Shown one piece after another: positions 45,763 to 54,406 of a DNA stretch of 64,000 bases; position 1 is the first letter of the stretch; the number at the start of each line of letters is the position of its first letter. Source of the DNA: Ruminococcus bovis. GTDB taxonomy: Bacteria; Bacillota; Clostridia; Oscillospirales; Acutalibacteraceae. The notes under the pieces were generated by a model. It searched no databases and was not told the DNA's origin. It saw nothing but the letters and a program-made list of their open reading frames with translations. The stretch covers positions 927,941-991,940 of the forward strand of contig NZ_CP039381.1 in assembly GCF_005601135.1 (NCBI RefSeq). The letters run 5' to 3'. A program made the position numbers and the translations under genes.

Positions 45763-46307
45763 TTAAATTTTGCCACTGTCAAGTAGGTACTTTGCTTTTA
45801 GAATTGCCACTTGAGTTTTGCCATCAATAATTTGATTGTTCAGCACCATTTCCACAACTTTATCAAATGGAATTTTTTCCACATTTAGAAATTCATCATC
45901 ATCAAGGTGTTGTTCACCACAACCATCAACTCTGCACATATACATATGAACAATCTCATCGGAATAAGCACATAGTCCAACATAGCTACCAAGTGTCATA
46001 TAACTGTAGCCATCAGCACCTGTTTCTTCTTTTAACTCTCTTTTGCAATTTTCCAAAGGTGTTTCACCTTTTTCCAGCTTACCTGCCGGAATTTCTAACA
46101 TTACTTGGCGTAATGGATAACGATATTGCTTTACCATAAGCACTTCATTATCTTTGGTTAGTGGTACAACACAAACTGCACCATGGTGCTTGTTGTATTC
46201 TCTTGTAGCAGTATTGCCATCAGGCAAGAGAACTTCATCCTTATATATTTTAATAAACAACCATCAAACACTTGTTTTGATGATATAGTTTTTTCTTCTA
46301 ATTTCAT
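45763..46307 (-). pseudogene. ADP-ribose pyrophosphatase-type Nudix hydrolase with N-terminal frameshift
   Basis: The downstream frame (45763-46260) has a perfect Nudix box, G-K-L-E-K-G-E-T-P-L then R-E-L-K-E-E-T-G-A, and is otherwise complete. Its only start would be a TTG at 46260 without a ribosome site, and it would lack the first beta strand. The expected N-terminus (M-K-L-E-E-K-T-I-S-S-K-Q-V-F-D-G-C-L-L-K) is present in another frame from ATG 46307, with a CGGAG ribosome site. The frames join if the run of four T at 46248-46251 had five. So this is a one-base deletion, slippage during expression, or a homopolymer error. Confidence 0.75.
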
Positions 46308-46329
46308 AATAAAATCTCCGAGGTATGAT

Positions 46330-47217
46330 ATGTTTAATTTTTATCCCCACACAAAAAATCGTGAAGAATTTGAAAACCGATTAATAAAGGAATTTCCCTT
46401 TATAAAAAAAGAAACCATAGGGAAAAGCCTTGTTAACAGAAACATTGAGGCAATCACCATAGGTAACAAAAACAAAAAAATAATTATGGTTGGGGGAGTA
46501 CACGGAAGTGAATACCTGACCATTAATTTACTGTATAAATTTTTGTGGCAACTTGGTTGTTCATACAGAGACGGAAGTGAAGTTGCCGGTATTAAAATGA
46601 AAAGATATTTACATAGGAGAGGTGTAACCATAATACCTTGTGTCAATCCTGACGGTACTGACATTAACTTACTTGGTTCATCCTCAGCAAATAAATATTC
46701 TTCACTTATTAATTATATTTGTCCACATTCTTGCATATGGCAATCAAATGCAAGAGGTGTTGACATTAACCACAACTTTCCGGCAAATTGGGAAGAAATA
46801 CACAAGAGAGAAATTGCCTTAGGAATTTCTGCACCACACAACACAAGGTATGGTGGCAAAACTCCATCATCAGAGCCGGAAACAATCTCACTTATGAACT
46901 ACTGTATAAAACAGAATTTCAGCAGGTGCTATGCTTTTCATAGTCAAGGTAGGGAAATCTACTATACATTTGGTGATGAAACACCAAAAGACTCCAAAAC
47001 AATGGCAAGACTACTGGCAAGAACCTGTAATTATAAATTATCCACACCACCATCAATAGCAGATGGTGGTGGGTTTAAAGATTGGTTTATTCACCGATTT
47101 AACAAACCGGGTTTTACTTTTGAAATAGGTAAAGGGGAGAACCCTCTGCCACTTTCAGACCTTGAAGAAGAATACAAAATTCTTCAAAAAGCCCTTTGCC
47201 TGGCAGTTATTATTTAG
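46330..47217 (+). CDS. M14 family zinc carboxypeptidase, DL-endopeptidase type
   Basis: A 295-residue M14 peptidase. G-G-V-H-G-S-E-Y supplies the His-x-x-Glu zinc pair, N-A-R-G-V-D-I-N-H-N-F the substrate-binding region, F-H-S-Q-G the third zinc ligand, and F-T-F-E-I-G the catalytic Glu. Its small size and lack of a signal peptide suggest a cytoplasmic peptidoglycan-recycling enzyme that cuts gamma-D-Glu-diaminopimelate peptides, as in the M14C group. ATG 46330 follows CGAGGT; the ORF extends upstream but over the divergent Nudix gene. Its stop overlaps that of convergent asnB. Confidence 0.85.
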   Translation: MFNFYPHTKNREEFENRLIKEFPFIKKETIGKSLVNRNIEAITIGNKNKKIIMVGGVHGSEYLTINLLYKFLWQLGCSYRDGSEVAGIKMKRYLHRRGVTIIPCVNPDGTDINLLGSSSANKYSSLINYICPHSCIWQSNARGVDINHNFPANWEEIHKREIALGISAPHNTRYGGKTPSSEPETISLMNYCIKQNFSRCYAFHSQGREIYYTFGDETPKDSKTMARLLARTCNYKLSTPPSIADGGGFKDWFIHRFNKPGFTFEIGKGENPLPLSDLEEEYKILQKALCLAVII

Positions 47218-49070
47218 TCTAAGTTAGGTGTGTTGATTTTGTCATCATCACCAAAGTAAATATTGTACCATACTAGGAACACATAAACTGTCCAAACTTT
47301 TCTTGAGTTGTCAGCCTTACCTTGGAAGTGACCGTCTAGCCAACTAACAAGAATATCTGTGTTAAAGAACTTTTCTGCTGTAGCAGACTTAAATGCCTTC
47401 TTTACAACATTATAGTACTTTTCATCCTTTAACCATACTCTTGTAGGTACAGGGAAGCCCAGCTTTCTCTTTTGAGCAGATTTTTCAGGCATTCTTCTAC
47501 GAGCAGCCTTACGCATTGCATACTTAGTATTCTCACCATTTACACGAAGGTGTGTAGGAATTGTTCTTGCAACATTAAATACTTCCTTATCTAAGAAAGG
47601 AACTCTAAGTTCAAGTGAATTTGCCATTGACATTCTGTCAGCCTTTAGAAGAATATCACCTGTCATCCAAAGGTTAATATCAAGGTACTGCATCTTTGTA
47701 ATATCGTCATAATCCTTAACTCTGTCATAATAAGGCTTACATAGGTTTTGTGGGTCTGTTGCAATTTCAGGCTTTTTAAGTAAAGCCTGTTTTTGCTTTT
47801 TGTCATACATAAATGCATTACCGATAAATCTTTCTTCAAGACGCTTACCACCACGCATTAGGTATGCTCTACCCTTAACCTTAGGGAATTTTTCTGCTAA
47901 TTTACCGATTGCTCTACGAATAGGGAATGGCACAATGCTATATGGCTTTAGTGAACGAGGAACATTATAGCAAGTATAACCACCAAACAGTTCATCAGCA
48001 CCTTCACCTGAAAGTACAACCTTTACATACTGACTTGCAAGGTTAGATACAAAGTAAAGTGCAATACAGCTTGGGTCAGCCAAAGGCTGGTCCATATAGT
48101 ACTGAACCTTTGGAACTGTACTCCAAAATTCTTCACTGCCGATAATCTTTGTATGGTGTTCAACACCGATTTCTTTTGAAAGTTCTTGAGCCCAAGAAAT
48201 TTCGTTATACTTTTCACCAAAGTCAAAACCAACTGTAAATGTCTTTTGGTCAGCAAAGTAAGTTGAAACATATGATGAGTCAACACCACTTGATAGGAAA
48301 CAACCAACCTCAACATCGGCAATCTTATGAGCCTTGATAGAATCTTCAAATACATCAGCAATTGCATCAACTGCTTTTTCTTCTGTTAAAGTTTCATCAG
48401 GTTCAAATGTTGGTTCAAAATATCTTGTTGTTGTAATCTTGCCATCCTTAAACCACATATAGTGACCCGGTAGTAGGCAATAAACATTCTTGAAGAATGT
48501 TTCAGGTGGTACAACATACTGGAATGATAAGTAAGAGTCAAGAGCCTTTTCGTTAAACTCTTTCTTAAAGTCAGGATGTTGTAGGATTGACTTAATTTCT
48601 GAACCATAAACTAAGTTACCGTCAATCAATGTATAGTGCATTGGCTTAATGCCAAAGAAATCTCTTGCAATAAACAGAGAACCGTCATTCTTGTTATAAA
48701 TAGCGAAACCAAACATACCACGAAGTTTTGGTAGCATTTCTTCGCCCCATTCTTCAAAACCATGAATAAGAACTTCTGAGTCTGTATCGGTATAGAACTT
48801 ATGACCTGCCTTGATTAGCTGTTCACGCAAAATCTTGTAGTTGTAAATTTCACCGTTGAAAGTAATAACAAGGGACTTGTCCTCATTATAAATAGGCTGA
48901 GTACCACCGTCTAGGTCAATAATAGACAATCTACGAAAGCCCATTGAAATATAATCATCCTGGAAAAGACCGTCAGAGTCAGGCCCACGATGAGTGATAA
49001 CATCTGTCATATTTTTAATTGTTTCATTTCTGTCAACAATCTGGCCTGTAAAGCCACAAATACCACACAT
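47214..49070 (-). CDS. asnB: Asparagine synthase (glutamine-hydrolysing)
   Basis: A 618-residue class-II AsnB. The start M-C-G-I-C-G puts the nucleophile Cys at position 2 after Met removal, so ATG 49070 is right and the upstream in-frame extension is not. The glutaminase domain has the R-G-P-D-S-D-G motif; the synthetase domain has the S-S-G-V-D-S-S ATP-pyrophosphatase P-loop. It converts aspartate and glutamine to asparagine. It is divergent from purL and tail-to-tail with the M14 peptidase gene. Confidence 0.96.
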   Translation of the reverse strand: MCGICGFTGQIVDRNETIKNMTDVITHRGPDSDGLFQDDYISMGFRRLSIIDLDGGTQPIYNEDKSLVITFNGEIYNYKILREQLIKAGHKFYTDTDSEVLIHGFEEWGEEMLPKLRGMFGFAIYNKNDGSLFIARDFFGIKPMHYTLIDGNLVYGSEIKSILQHPDFKKEFNEKALDSYLSFQYVVPPETFFKNVYCLLPGHYMWFKDGKITTTRYFEPTFEPDETLTEEKAVDAIADVFEDSIKAHKIADVEVGCFLSSGVDSSYVSTYFADQKTFTVGFDFGEKYNEISWAQELSKEIGVEHHTKIIGSEEFWSTVPKVQYYMDQPLADPSCIALYFVSNLASQYVKVVLSGEGADELFGGYTCYNVPRSLKPYSIVPFPIRRAIGKLAEKFPKVKGRAYLMRGGKRLEERFIGNAFMYDKKQKQALLKKPEIATDPQNLCKPYYDRVKDYDDITKMQYLDINLWMTGDILLKADRMSMANSLELRVPFLDKEVFNVARTIPTHLRVNGENTKYAMRKAARRRMPEKSAQKRKLGFPVPTRVWLKDEKYYNVVKKAFKSATAEKFFNTDILVSWLDGHFQGKADNSRKVWTVYVFLVWYNIYFGDDDKINTPNLD

Positions 49071-49409
49071 AGTCAACATCCTTTCTAATAACAAATCATA
49101 TACTTATAATTATACTTATTTATAGTACCACAGTTTAACCATATTCGCAAGGAAAAACTACCACTATAATTCTAATAAATAAAGAAAATAATTTGTGCAA
49201 ATGTTTTTATGTGTTTCTATTATATATGTAATTATTTTCTATACTTACTACATATTATAACAAATTTATTTGATAAGTTTTATTCACAAAAAATTTACTA
49301 TAAAAACAACAATATATTTTTTATAATTCCTCAGTTGAAAATTAAAAATGTGATTTTATGGTAAAATATTAAAGGTATATTGATTATTATCCAGATGGAG
49401 GTCAATGGG
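49071..49409. other. Divergent promoter region of asnB and purL
   Basis: A 339-base AT-rich gap between two divergent starts. No riboswitch or T-box features are visible. Before purL, TTGAAA and a TATGGT-like -10 about 16-17 bases apart near 49340-49360 are a weak promoter candidate; the ribosome site is GGAGG at 49397-49401. Confidence 0.45.
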
Positions 49410-52400
49410 ATGTCACAAGTAAAAAGAATATTCGTAGAAAAGAAAGACGGATTCAATGTTGAAGCTAAGCAGATTCTTTGGGATTTGCGTCACAACCTTG
49501 GTGTTCGTTCTTTAACAAACCTAAGATTTGCTAACCGTTATGATGTTGCAGGTCTTACAGATGAAGAATTTGCTAAGGCAAAGGTTACTGTTTTTTCTGA
49601 GCCAAATCAGGATATTGTTTATGATGAAGAATATCCGGTTGATAAGGATTGGAAAATCTTTGCTATGGAGTATCTACCCGGTCAATATGATCAGAGAGCA
49701 GACTCAGCATCTCAATGTGTACAGCTACTAACAGCAGGAGAAAGACCACAGGTTATCTCAGCTAAAGTTGTTTCACTTGAAGGGGACATTACTGACGAAG
49801 AATTTGAGAAAATCAAGTCATATATGATTAACCCTGTTGAAAGTAGAGTTGCTTCTCTTGAAAAGCCGGAGTCACTTGATATTCCGGTTGAAGTTCCTGA
49901 AAATGTTGCTAGAATTACTGACTTCATTAAGTGGAACGATGAAGAAATGGAAAAGTACTACAACTCAATGGGCTTTGCAATGACACTTGCTGACCTAAAG
50001 TGGTGTAGAGATTACTTCCGTGATACTGAAAAGAGAGATCCTTCTGTTACTGAACTAAGAGTTATTGACACATACTGGTCTGACCATTGTCGTCACACAA
50101 CTTTCTTAACAAGACTTGATAAGGTTGAAATTGAGAAAAAGGCTCTTTCAAAGGCTATCGAAGATGCCCTACAGGCATACTATGATGCAAGAGATGAAGT
50201 TTACGGTAAGGACACAAATAGAAATGTTAGCCTAATGGATATGGCACTTATGGGTATGAAACTACTTAAAAAGCGTGGTCAAATCCCTGATCTTGACGAA
50301 AGTGAAGAAATCAATGCTTGTTCCATTAATGTTCCTGTTACTATTGACGGTGTAACAGAAAACTGGCTACTACAGTTTAAGAATGAAACTCACAACCACC
50401 CAACAGAAATTGAACCATTCGGTGGTGCTGCTACTTGTCTTGGTGGTGCAATTCGTGACCCACTAAGTGGTCGTTCTTATGTATATCAAGCAATGCGTGT
50501 TACCGGTTCAGGTGACCCAACAATTCCTTTCAAGGATACAATGCATGGTAAATTACCATCAAGAAAGATTACAACAGGTGCTGCTCAGGGTTACTCATCA
50601 TATGGTAACCAAATCGGTCTTGCAACAGGTCAGGTAACAGAACTTTATGACCAAGGTTATGTTGCAAAGAGAATGGAAATCGGTGCAGTTGTCGGTGCAT
50701 CTCCAAAGGAAAATGTTGTAAGAGAAGTTCCTACTCCTGATGATGTTATTGTTCTTCTAGGTGGTAGAACAGGTAGAGACGGTTGTGGTGGTGCAACCGG
50801 TTCATCAAAGGCACACACAGAAGAATCTATCGAAACTTGTGGTGCAGAAGTTCAAAAGGGTAACGCTCCTACAGAAAGAAAAATCCAAAGACTATTTAGA
50901 AACCCTGTTGTTTCTAAGATGATTAAAAGATGTAACGACTTTGGTGCAGGTGGTGTATGTGTTGCTATCGGCGAACTTGCTGACGGTCTAACTATTGACC
51001 TAGACAAGGTTACAAAGAAATATGAAGGTCTTGACGGAACAGAACTTGCTATTTCAGAATCTCAAGAAAGAATGGCAGTTGTTCTGGACAAGAAAGATGT
51101 AGATAAATTTATTGCAGAGTCACTAAAGGAAAATCTAGAAGCTACAGCAGTTGCAGTTGTTACAGAAGAACCTAGACTGGTTATGAACTGGAGAGGTGAC
51201 ACAATTGTTGATGTTAGCAGAGAATTCCTAAACACTAACGGTGTGACTCAAGAGGCTGATGCATTCATCACAGTTCCTGATGCTGATGATTGCTACAGAA
51301 ACAATGTTCCAAAGGCACTTGAAGGTAAGAGTGTTAAGGATGCATTTAAGGACAACCTATCAAGACTTGAAGTTTGTTCACAGATTGGTCTTGCTGAAAG
51401 ATTTGACGCATCAATCGGTTCAGCAACAGTTATTATGCCATTTGGTGGTAAGACACAGTTAACACCACAAGAAGCAATGGCAGCTAAAATTCCTGTACTA
51501 AAGGGTGAAACAGATGACGCATCTGCAATGTCATTCGGTTACATTCCGGGTACATCAAGATGGAGTCCATTCCATGGTTCAGCTTATGCAGTAGTTGAAA
51601 GCACATCAAAGCTACTTGCTATCGGTGCTAACCCACTTACTGCTAGACTAACATTCCAAGAATATTTTGAAAGACTACACGATAAGCCTGAGCGTTGGGG
51701 TAAACCGGCAGCAGCACTACTTGGCGCTATGGAAGCTCAGATTAAGCTAGGTCTTCCATCAATCGGTGGTAAAGACTCAATGTCAGGTTCATTTGAAGAT
51801 TTAGATGTTCCACCAACACTTGTTTCATTTGCAGTAGCAATGACTAAGGCAAGTAAGACAATTTCTTCTGAATTCAAGAAGAGTGGTTCAAATGTTATCT
51901 ATGTTCCTGTTTCTGAGAACAAAGAAACTCTAATGCCTGATTGGGACAAGCTAGTTGAAATGTACAAGGCAGTTTATGCTTTATTTGACAATGGTCAGGT
52001 ACTATCTGCATCAGTTGTTAAAGAAGGTGGTTGTGCCGGTTCAGTAGCAAAGGCTTGTTTCGGTAATATGCTAGGTTTTGAATTTAAACCTGACTATACA
52101 TACACAATGGAAGAACTATTTGCTCCAAAGGCAGGTTCACTAATCCTTGAACTTAAAGATGGTGCAACACTTTCCGAAGATGTTCTTCACTATACACTTG
52201 GTACAACTAACGAAAGCAGTAAAATTACTGTTAACGGTGAAAGCCTAGAACTTAAGGACCTAATTGAGGCTTGGACATCTCCACTTGAAAAGGTATTCCC
52301 AACTAAGGCAGAAGTTCCTGAAATCACTGTTGATGCTCCACTATATACAGAAAGAAATACTCACAGCCCTGCAATCAAGGTTGCAAAGCCAAAGGTATTC

Positions 52401-53183
52401 ATCCCATGTTTCCCAGGTACAAACTGTGAAATTGATACAAAGAGAGCCTTTGAAAAGGCAGGTGCAGATGTTGAAGTTCTTATTGTTAAGAACCTAAAGC
52501 CATCTGACATTGAAGAAACTATTGAGGCAATGGAAAAAGCTATTAAGTCTAGCCAAATTCTAATGTTCCCAGGTGGTTTCTCAGGTGGTGACGAACCTGA
52601 CGGTTCAGGTAAATTCATCGCTACAACATTTAGAAACCCTGTTATCAGCGAAGCAGTTAATGACTTACTAAAGAACAGAGACGGTCTTGCACTTGGTATC
52701 TGTAACGGTTTCCAGGCACTTATTAAGCTAGGTCTTGTACCTAACGGTGAAATCGTTGAAATCAAGGAAAATGACCCAACTCTAACATTTAACACAATCG
52801 GCAGACATATCAGCCATATGGCATACACAAGAGTTACAAGTACAAAGTCACCTTGGTTCTCAAGTGTTAATGCCGGTGATGTATTTGCAGTTCCTGTATC
52901 TCACGGTGAAGGTAGATTTGTTGCTACTGATGAAACAGTTAAGAAGTTAATTGAAAACGGTCAGGTAGCTACTCAGTATGTTGACCTAAACGGTAACCCA
53001 AGTCAGGACATTCAGTTCAACCTAAACGGTTCTGTATGTGCTATTGAAGGTATCACTTCTCCTGACGGTAGAGTTTTAGGTAAGATGGGTCACTGTGAAA
53101 GAAAGGGTGCTAACCTTTACGCAAATGTTCCATTTGAAAAGGATATGCAAATCTTTGAATCAGGTGTTAAATACTTTAAATAA
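49410..53183 (+). CDS. purL: Phosphoribosylformylglycinamidine synthase, single chain
   Basis: A 1257-residue PurL of the large single-chain type: an N-terminal PurS-like part, two FGAM-synthetase repeats (N-E-T-H-N-H-P-T-E-I-E-P-F-G-G-A and G-G-K-D-S-M-S-G among the motifs), and a C-terminal glutaminase with Cys1098 (L-G-I-C-N-G-F-Q) and S-H-G-E-G. It makes FGAM in purine synthesis. Start ATG 49410 follows GGAGG; ten more in-frame codons upstream are unlikely to be used. The gene is monocistronic, without other pur genes nearby. The large form is less common in Firmicutes than the PurL-PurQ-PurS trio, but known in Clostridia. Confidence 0.95.
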   Translation: MSQVKRIFVEKKDGFNVEAKQILWDLRHNLGVRSLTNLRFANRYDVAGLTDEEFAKAKVTVFSEPNQDIVYDEEYPVDKDWKIFAMEYLPGQYDQRADSASQCVQLLTAGERPQVISAKVVSLEGDITDEEFEKIKSYMINPVESRVASLEKPESLDIPVEVPENVARITDFIKWNDEEMEKYYNSMGFAMTLADLKWCRDYFRDTEKRDPSVTELRVIDTYWSDHCRHTTFLTRLDKVEIEKKALSKAIEDALQAYYDARDEVYGKDTNRNVSLMDMALMGMKLLKKRGQIPDLDESEEINACSINVPVTIDGVTENWLLQFKNETHNHPTEIEPFGGAATCLGGAIRDPLSGRSYVYQAMRVTGSGDPTIPFKDTMHGKLPSRKITTGAAQGYSSYGNQIGLATGQVTELYDQGYVAKRMEIGAVVGASPKENVVREVPTPDDVIVLLGGRTGRDGCGGATGSSKAHTEESIETCGAEVQKGNAPTERKIQRLFRNPVVSKMIKRCNDFGAGGVCVAIGELADGLTIDLDKVTKKYEGLDGTELAISESQERMAVVLDKKDVDKFIAESLKENLEATAVAVVTEEPRLVMNWRGDTIVDVSREFLNTNGVTQEADAFITVPDADDCYRNNVPKALEGKSVKDAFKDNLSRLEVCSQIGLAERFDASIGSATVIMPFGGKTQLTPQEAMAAKIPVLKGETDDASAMSFGYIPGTSRWSPFHGSAYAVVESTSKLLAIGANPLTARLTFQEYFERLHDKPERWGKPAAALLGAMEAQIKLGLPSIGGKDSMSGSFEDLDVPPTLVSFAVAMTKASKTISSEFKKSGSNVIYVPVSENKETLMPDWDKLVEMYKAVYALFDNGQVLSASVVKEGGCAGSVAKACFGNMLGFEFKPDYTYTMEELFAPKAGSLILELKDGATLSEDVLHYTLGTTNESSKITVNGESLELKDLIEAWTSPLEKVFPTKAEVPEITVDAPLYTERNTHSPAIKVAKPKVFIPCFPGTNCEIDTKRAFEKAGADVEVLIVKNLKPSDIEETIEAMEKAIKSSQILMFPGGFSGGDEPDGSGKFIATTFRNPVISEAVNDLLKNRDGLALGICNGFQALIKLGLVPNGEIVEIKENDPTLTFNTIGRHISHMAYTRVTSTKSPWFSSVNAGDVFAVPVSHGEGRFVATDETVKKLIENGQVATQYVDLNGNPSQDIQFNLNGSVCAIEGITSPDGRVLGKMGHCERKGANLYANVPFEKDMQIFESGVKYFK

Positions 53184-53215
53184 GATTTTTCCTAAACATC
53201 CTAAAATATAACAAG

Positions 53216-53250
53216 AAAAATGCGACTATCATTGATAGTCGCATTTTTCT
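53216..53250. terminator. Bidirectional terminator between purL and the Sel1 gene
   Basis: A long stem (53216-53229 with 53235-53248) with A-run on the left and T-run on the right, so it can end both the purL transcript and the convergent Sel1 transcript. Confidence 0.88.
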
Positions 53251-53326
53251 ATTTCTTTTAATTTTTATTGATATACTTTATTAATTAGATAGTAGCATTT
53301 CAAGATTTTGCCTAACATATTAAAAA

Positions 53327-54208
53327 TTATTTTTCAGGCTTATACTTTTTAATTGCATCGGCATCTCCAAGTTCACCGGCTTTACCCATATAGAAGTTAG
53401 CCTTAACCTTGTTCTTTGTAAAGCCTTTTTTGCCCTTACTGTAGCAATTACTAACATACTTATAGAAAGATATTAGGTCACTGTTTATGCCTGTCATACC
53501 TAATTTAGAGGCTCTCTTAAGGTATCCGTTTATCTTTCTGTAGTTATCGTAATCAATACCACTTGCTACTAAATTTTTAGCCTTTTCATAATATTCTTCA
53601 GCGATTTTATTAACCATATTTATGTCGGTATTTTTCGCCTTAGTTAGCATTTGATTTGCTTTTTCAATATCTTTTAAGTATCCGTTAACACCATATCTAA
53701 AGTTAAAAAAGCAATTGGTATAGTCCTTTACAAGGTTATATTTTGCCTCATCATTATCCATTTCAACTGCCATTTCAAAGAATTTTTCGGCCATTTCATG
53801 GTTAATATTTGCGTGATTACCTGTTCCATACTGCTTACCGTACTGATTATATAGCACACCTAAGTTTTTCTTAGCATTTTCATTGCCTAGTTCAAGTGAC
53901 TTCTTGAAGTAATCCTCAGCCTTATTATAATCTATACTATAATTATCCTTGCCATTATAGTAATTTACACCTAGCTGATTATATAGGATAGCAAGGTTTT
54001 CCTTACCATTTTCATCATTTAGCTTACTGCTTTCTTCAAAGCAATAAATAGATTTTTCCACATTATCTTCTTCATTTGATGAAAAGTACTGTACACCTAA
54101 AGTGTTATAATAGTCACCTAAAGTGACTTTAGCCTTAGCATCACCACTATCTATTTTAGCCAAAAGTTCTTTAATTTTATCATCAATAATAATTTCATTG
54201 AAAGCCAT
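53327..54208 (-). CDS. Sel1-like/TPR repeat protein
   Basis: A 293-residue alpha-helical repeat protein without signal peptide. Sel1-type repeats occur at about 25-60, 66-105, 108-150 and more weakly to the end; motifs of the form A-x-x-Y-F-x-K-S-L-E-L-G-N-E-N-A-K and Y-N-Q-L-G-V-N-Y-Y recur. Such proteins act as scaffolds for protein contacts; the partner cannot be told. The rich Asn/Lys/Tyr composition fits the host genome. It is alone on its strand between purL and the large secreted protein gene. Confidence 0.85.
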   Translation of the reverse strand: MAFNEIIIDDKIKELLAKIDSGDAKAKVTLGDYYNTLGVQYFSSNEEDNVEKSIYCFEESSKLNDENGKENLAILYNQLGVNYYNGKDNYSIDYNKAEDYFKKSLELGNENAKKNLGVLYNQYGKQYGTGNHANINHEMAEKFFEMAVEMDNDEAKYNLVKDYTNCFFNFRYGVNGYLKDIEKANQMLTKAKNTDINMVNKIAEEYYEKAKNLVASGIDYDNYRKINGYLKRASKLGMTGINSDLISFYKYVSNCYSKGKKGFTKNKVKANFYMGKAGELGDADAIKKYKPEK

Positions 54209-54364
54209 AATTATGCTCCTTTAGTTTCTAAATACATTATATATCAGCAAAGTAATTTTGTAAATCTCTCAATTAACCATATAATCATTATTATTTTGAT
54301 TATCTATTCATATTTCTCATTAATGAAAACTAAAAAGTTTTCCACAATATAATAGGCATAAAAA

Positions 54365-54390
54365 ACAACCCCCTATTACTAGGGGGTTGT
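54365..54390 (-). terminator. Terminator after the 1575-aa secreted protein gene
   Basis: Eleven-base stem (ACAACCCCCTA and complement), TTAC loop, T-run on the minus strand. Confidence 0.92.
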
Positions 54391-54406
54391 AGTATTTAGA
54401 AAACTA

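Noticed and set aside
49071..49409. Purine riboswitch or T-box before purL/asnB
   Set aside because: No recognisable aptamer, specifier stem or antiterminator sequence could be seen.
53327..54208. Sel1-repeat protein as a secreted partner of the scaffold genes
   Set aside because: It has no signal peptide or membrane segment, and a separate terminator lies between it and the purL gene; nothing ties it to the secreted proteins.
12480..54340. DnaA boxes or an origin
   Set aside because: TTTTCCACA occurs near 12480, 41209 and 54332, but these are single, scattered and one base off consensus, with no dnaA or dnaN nearby.
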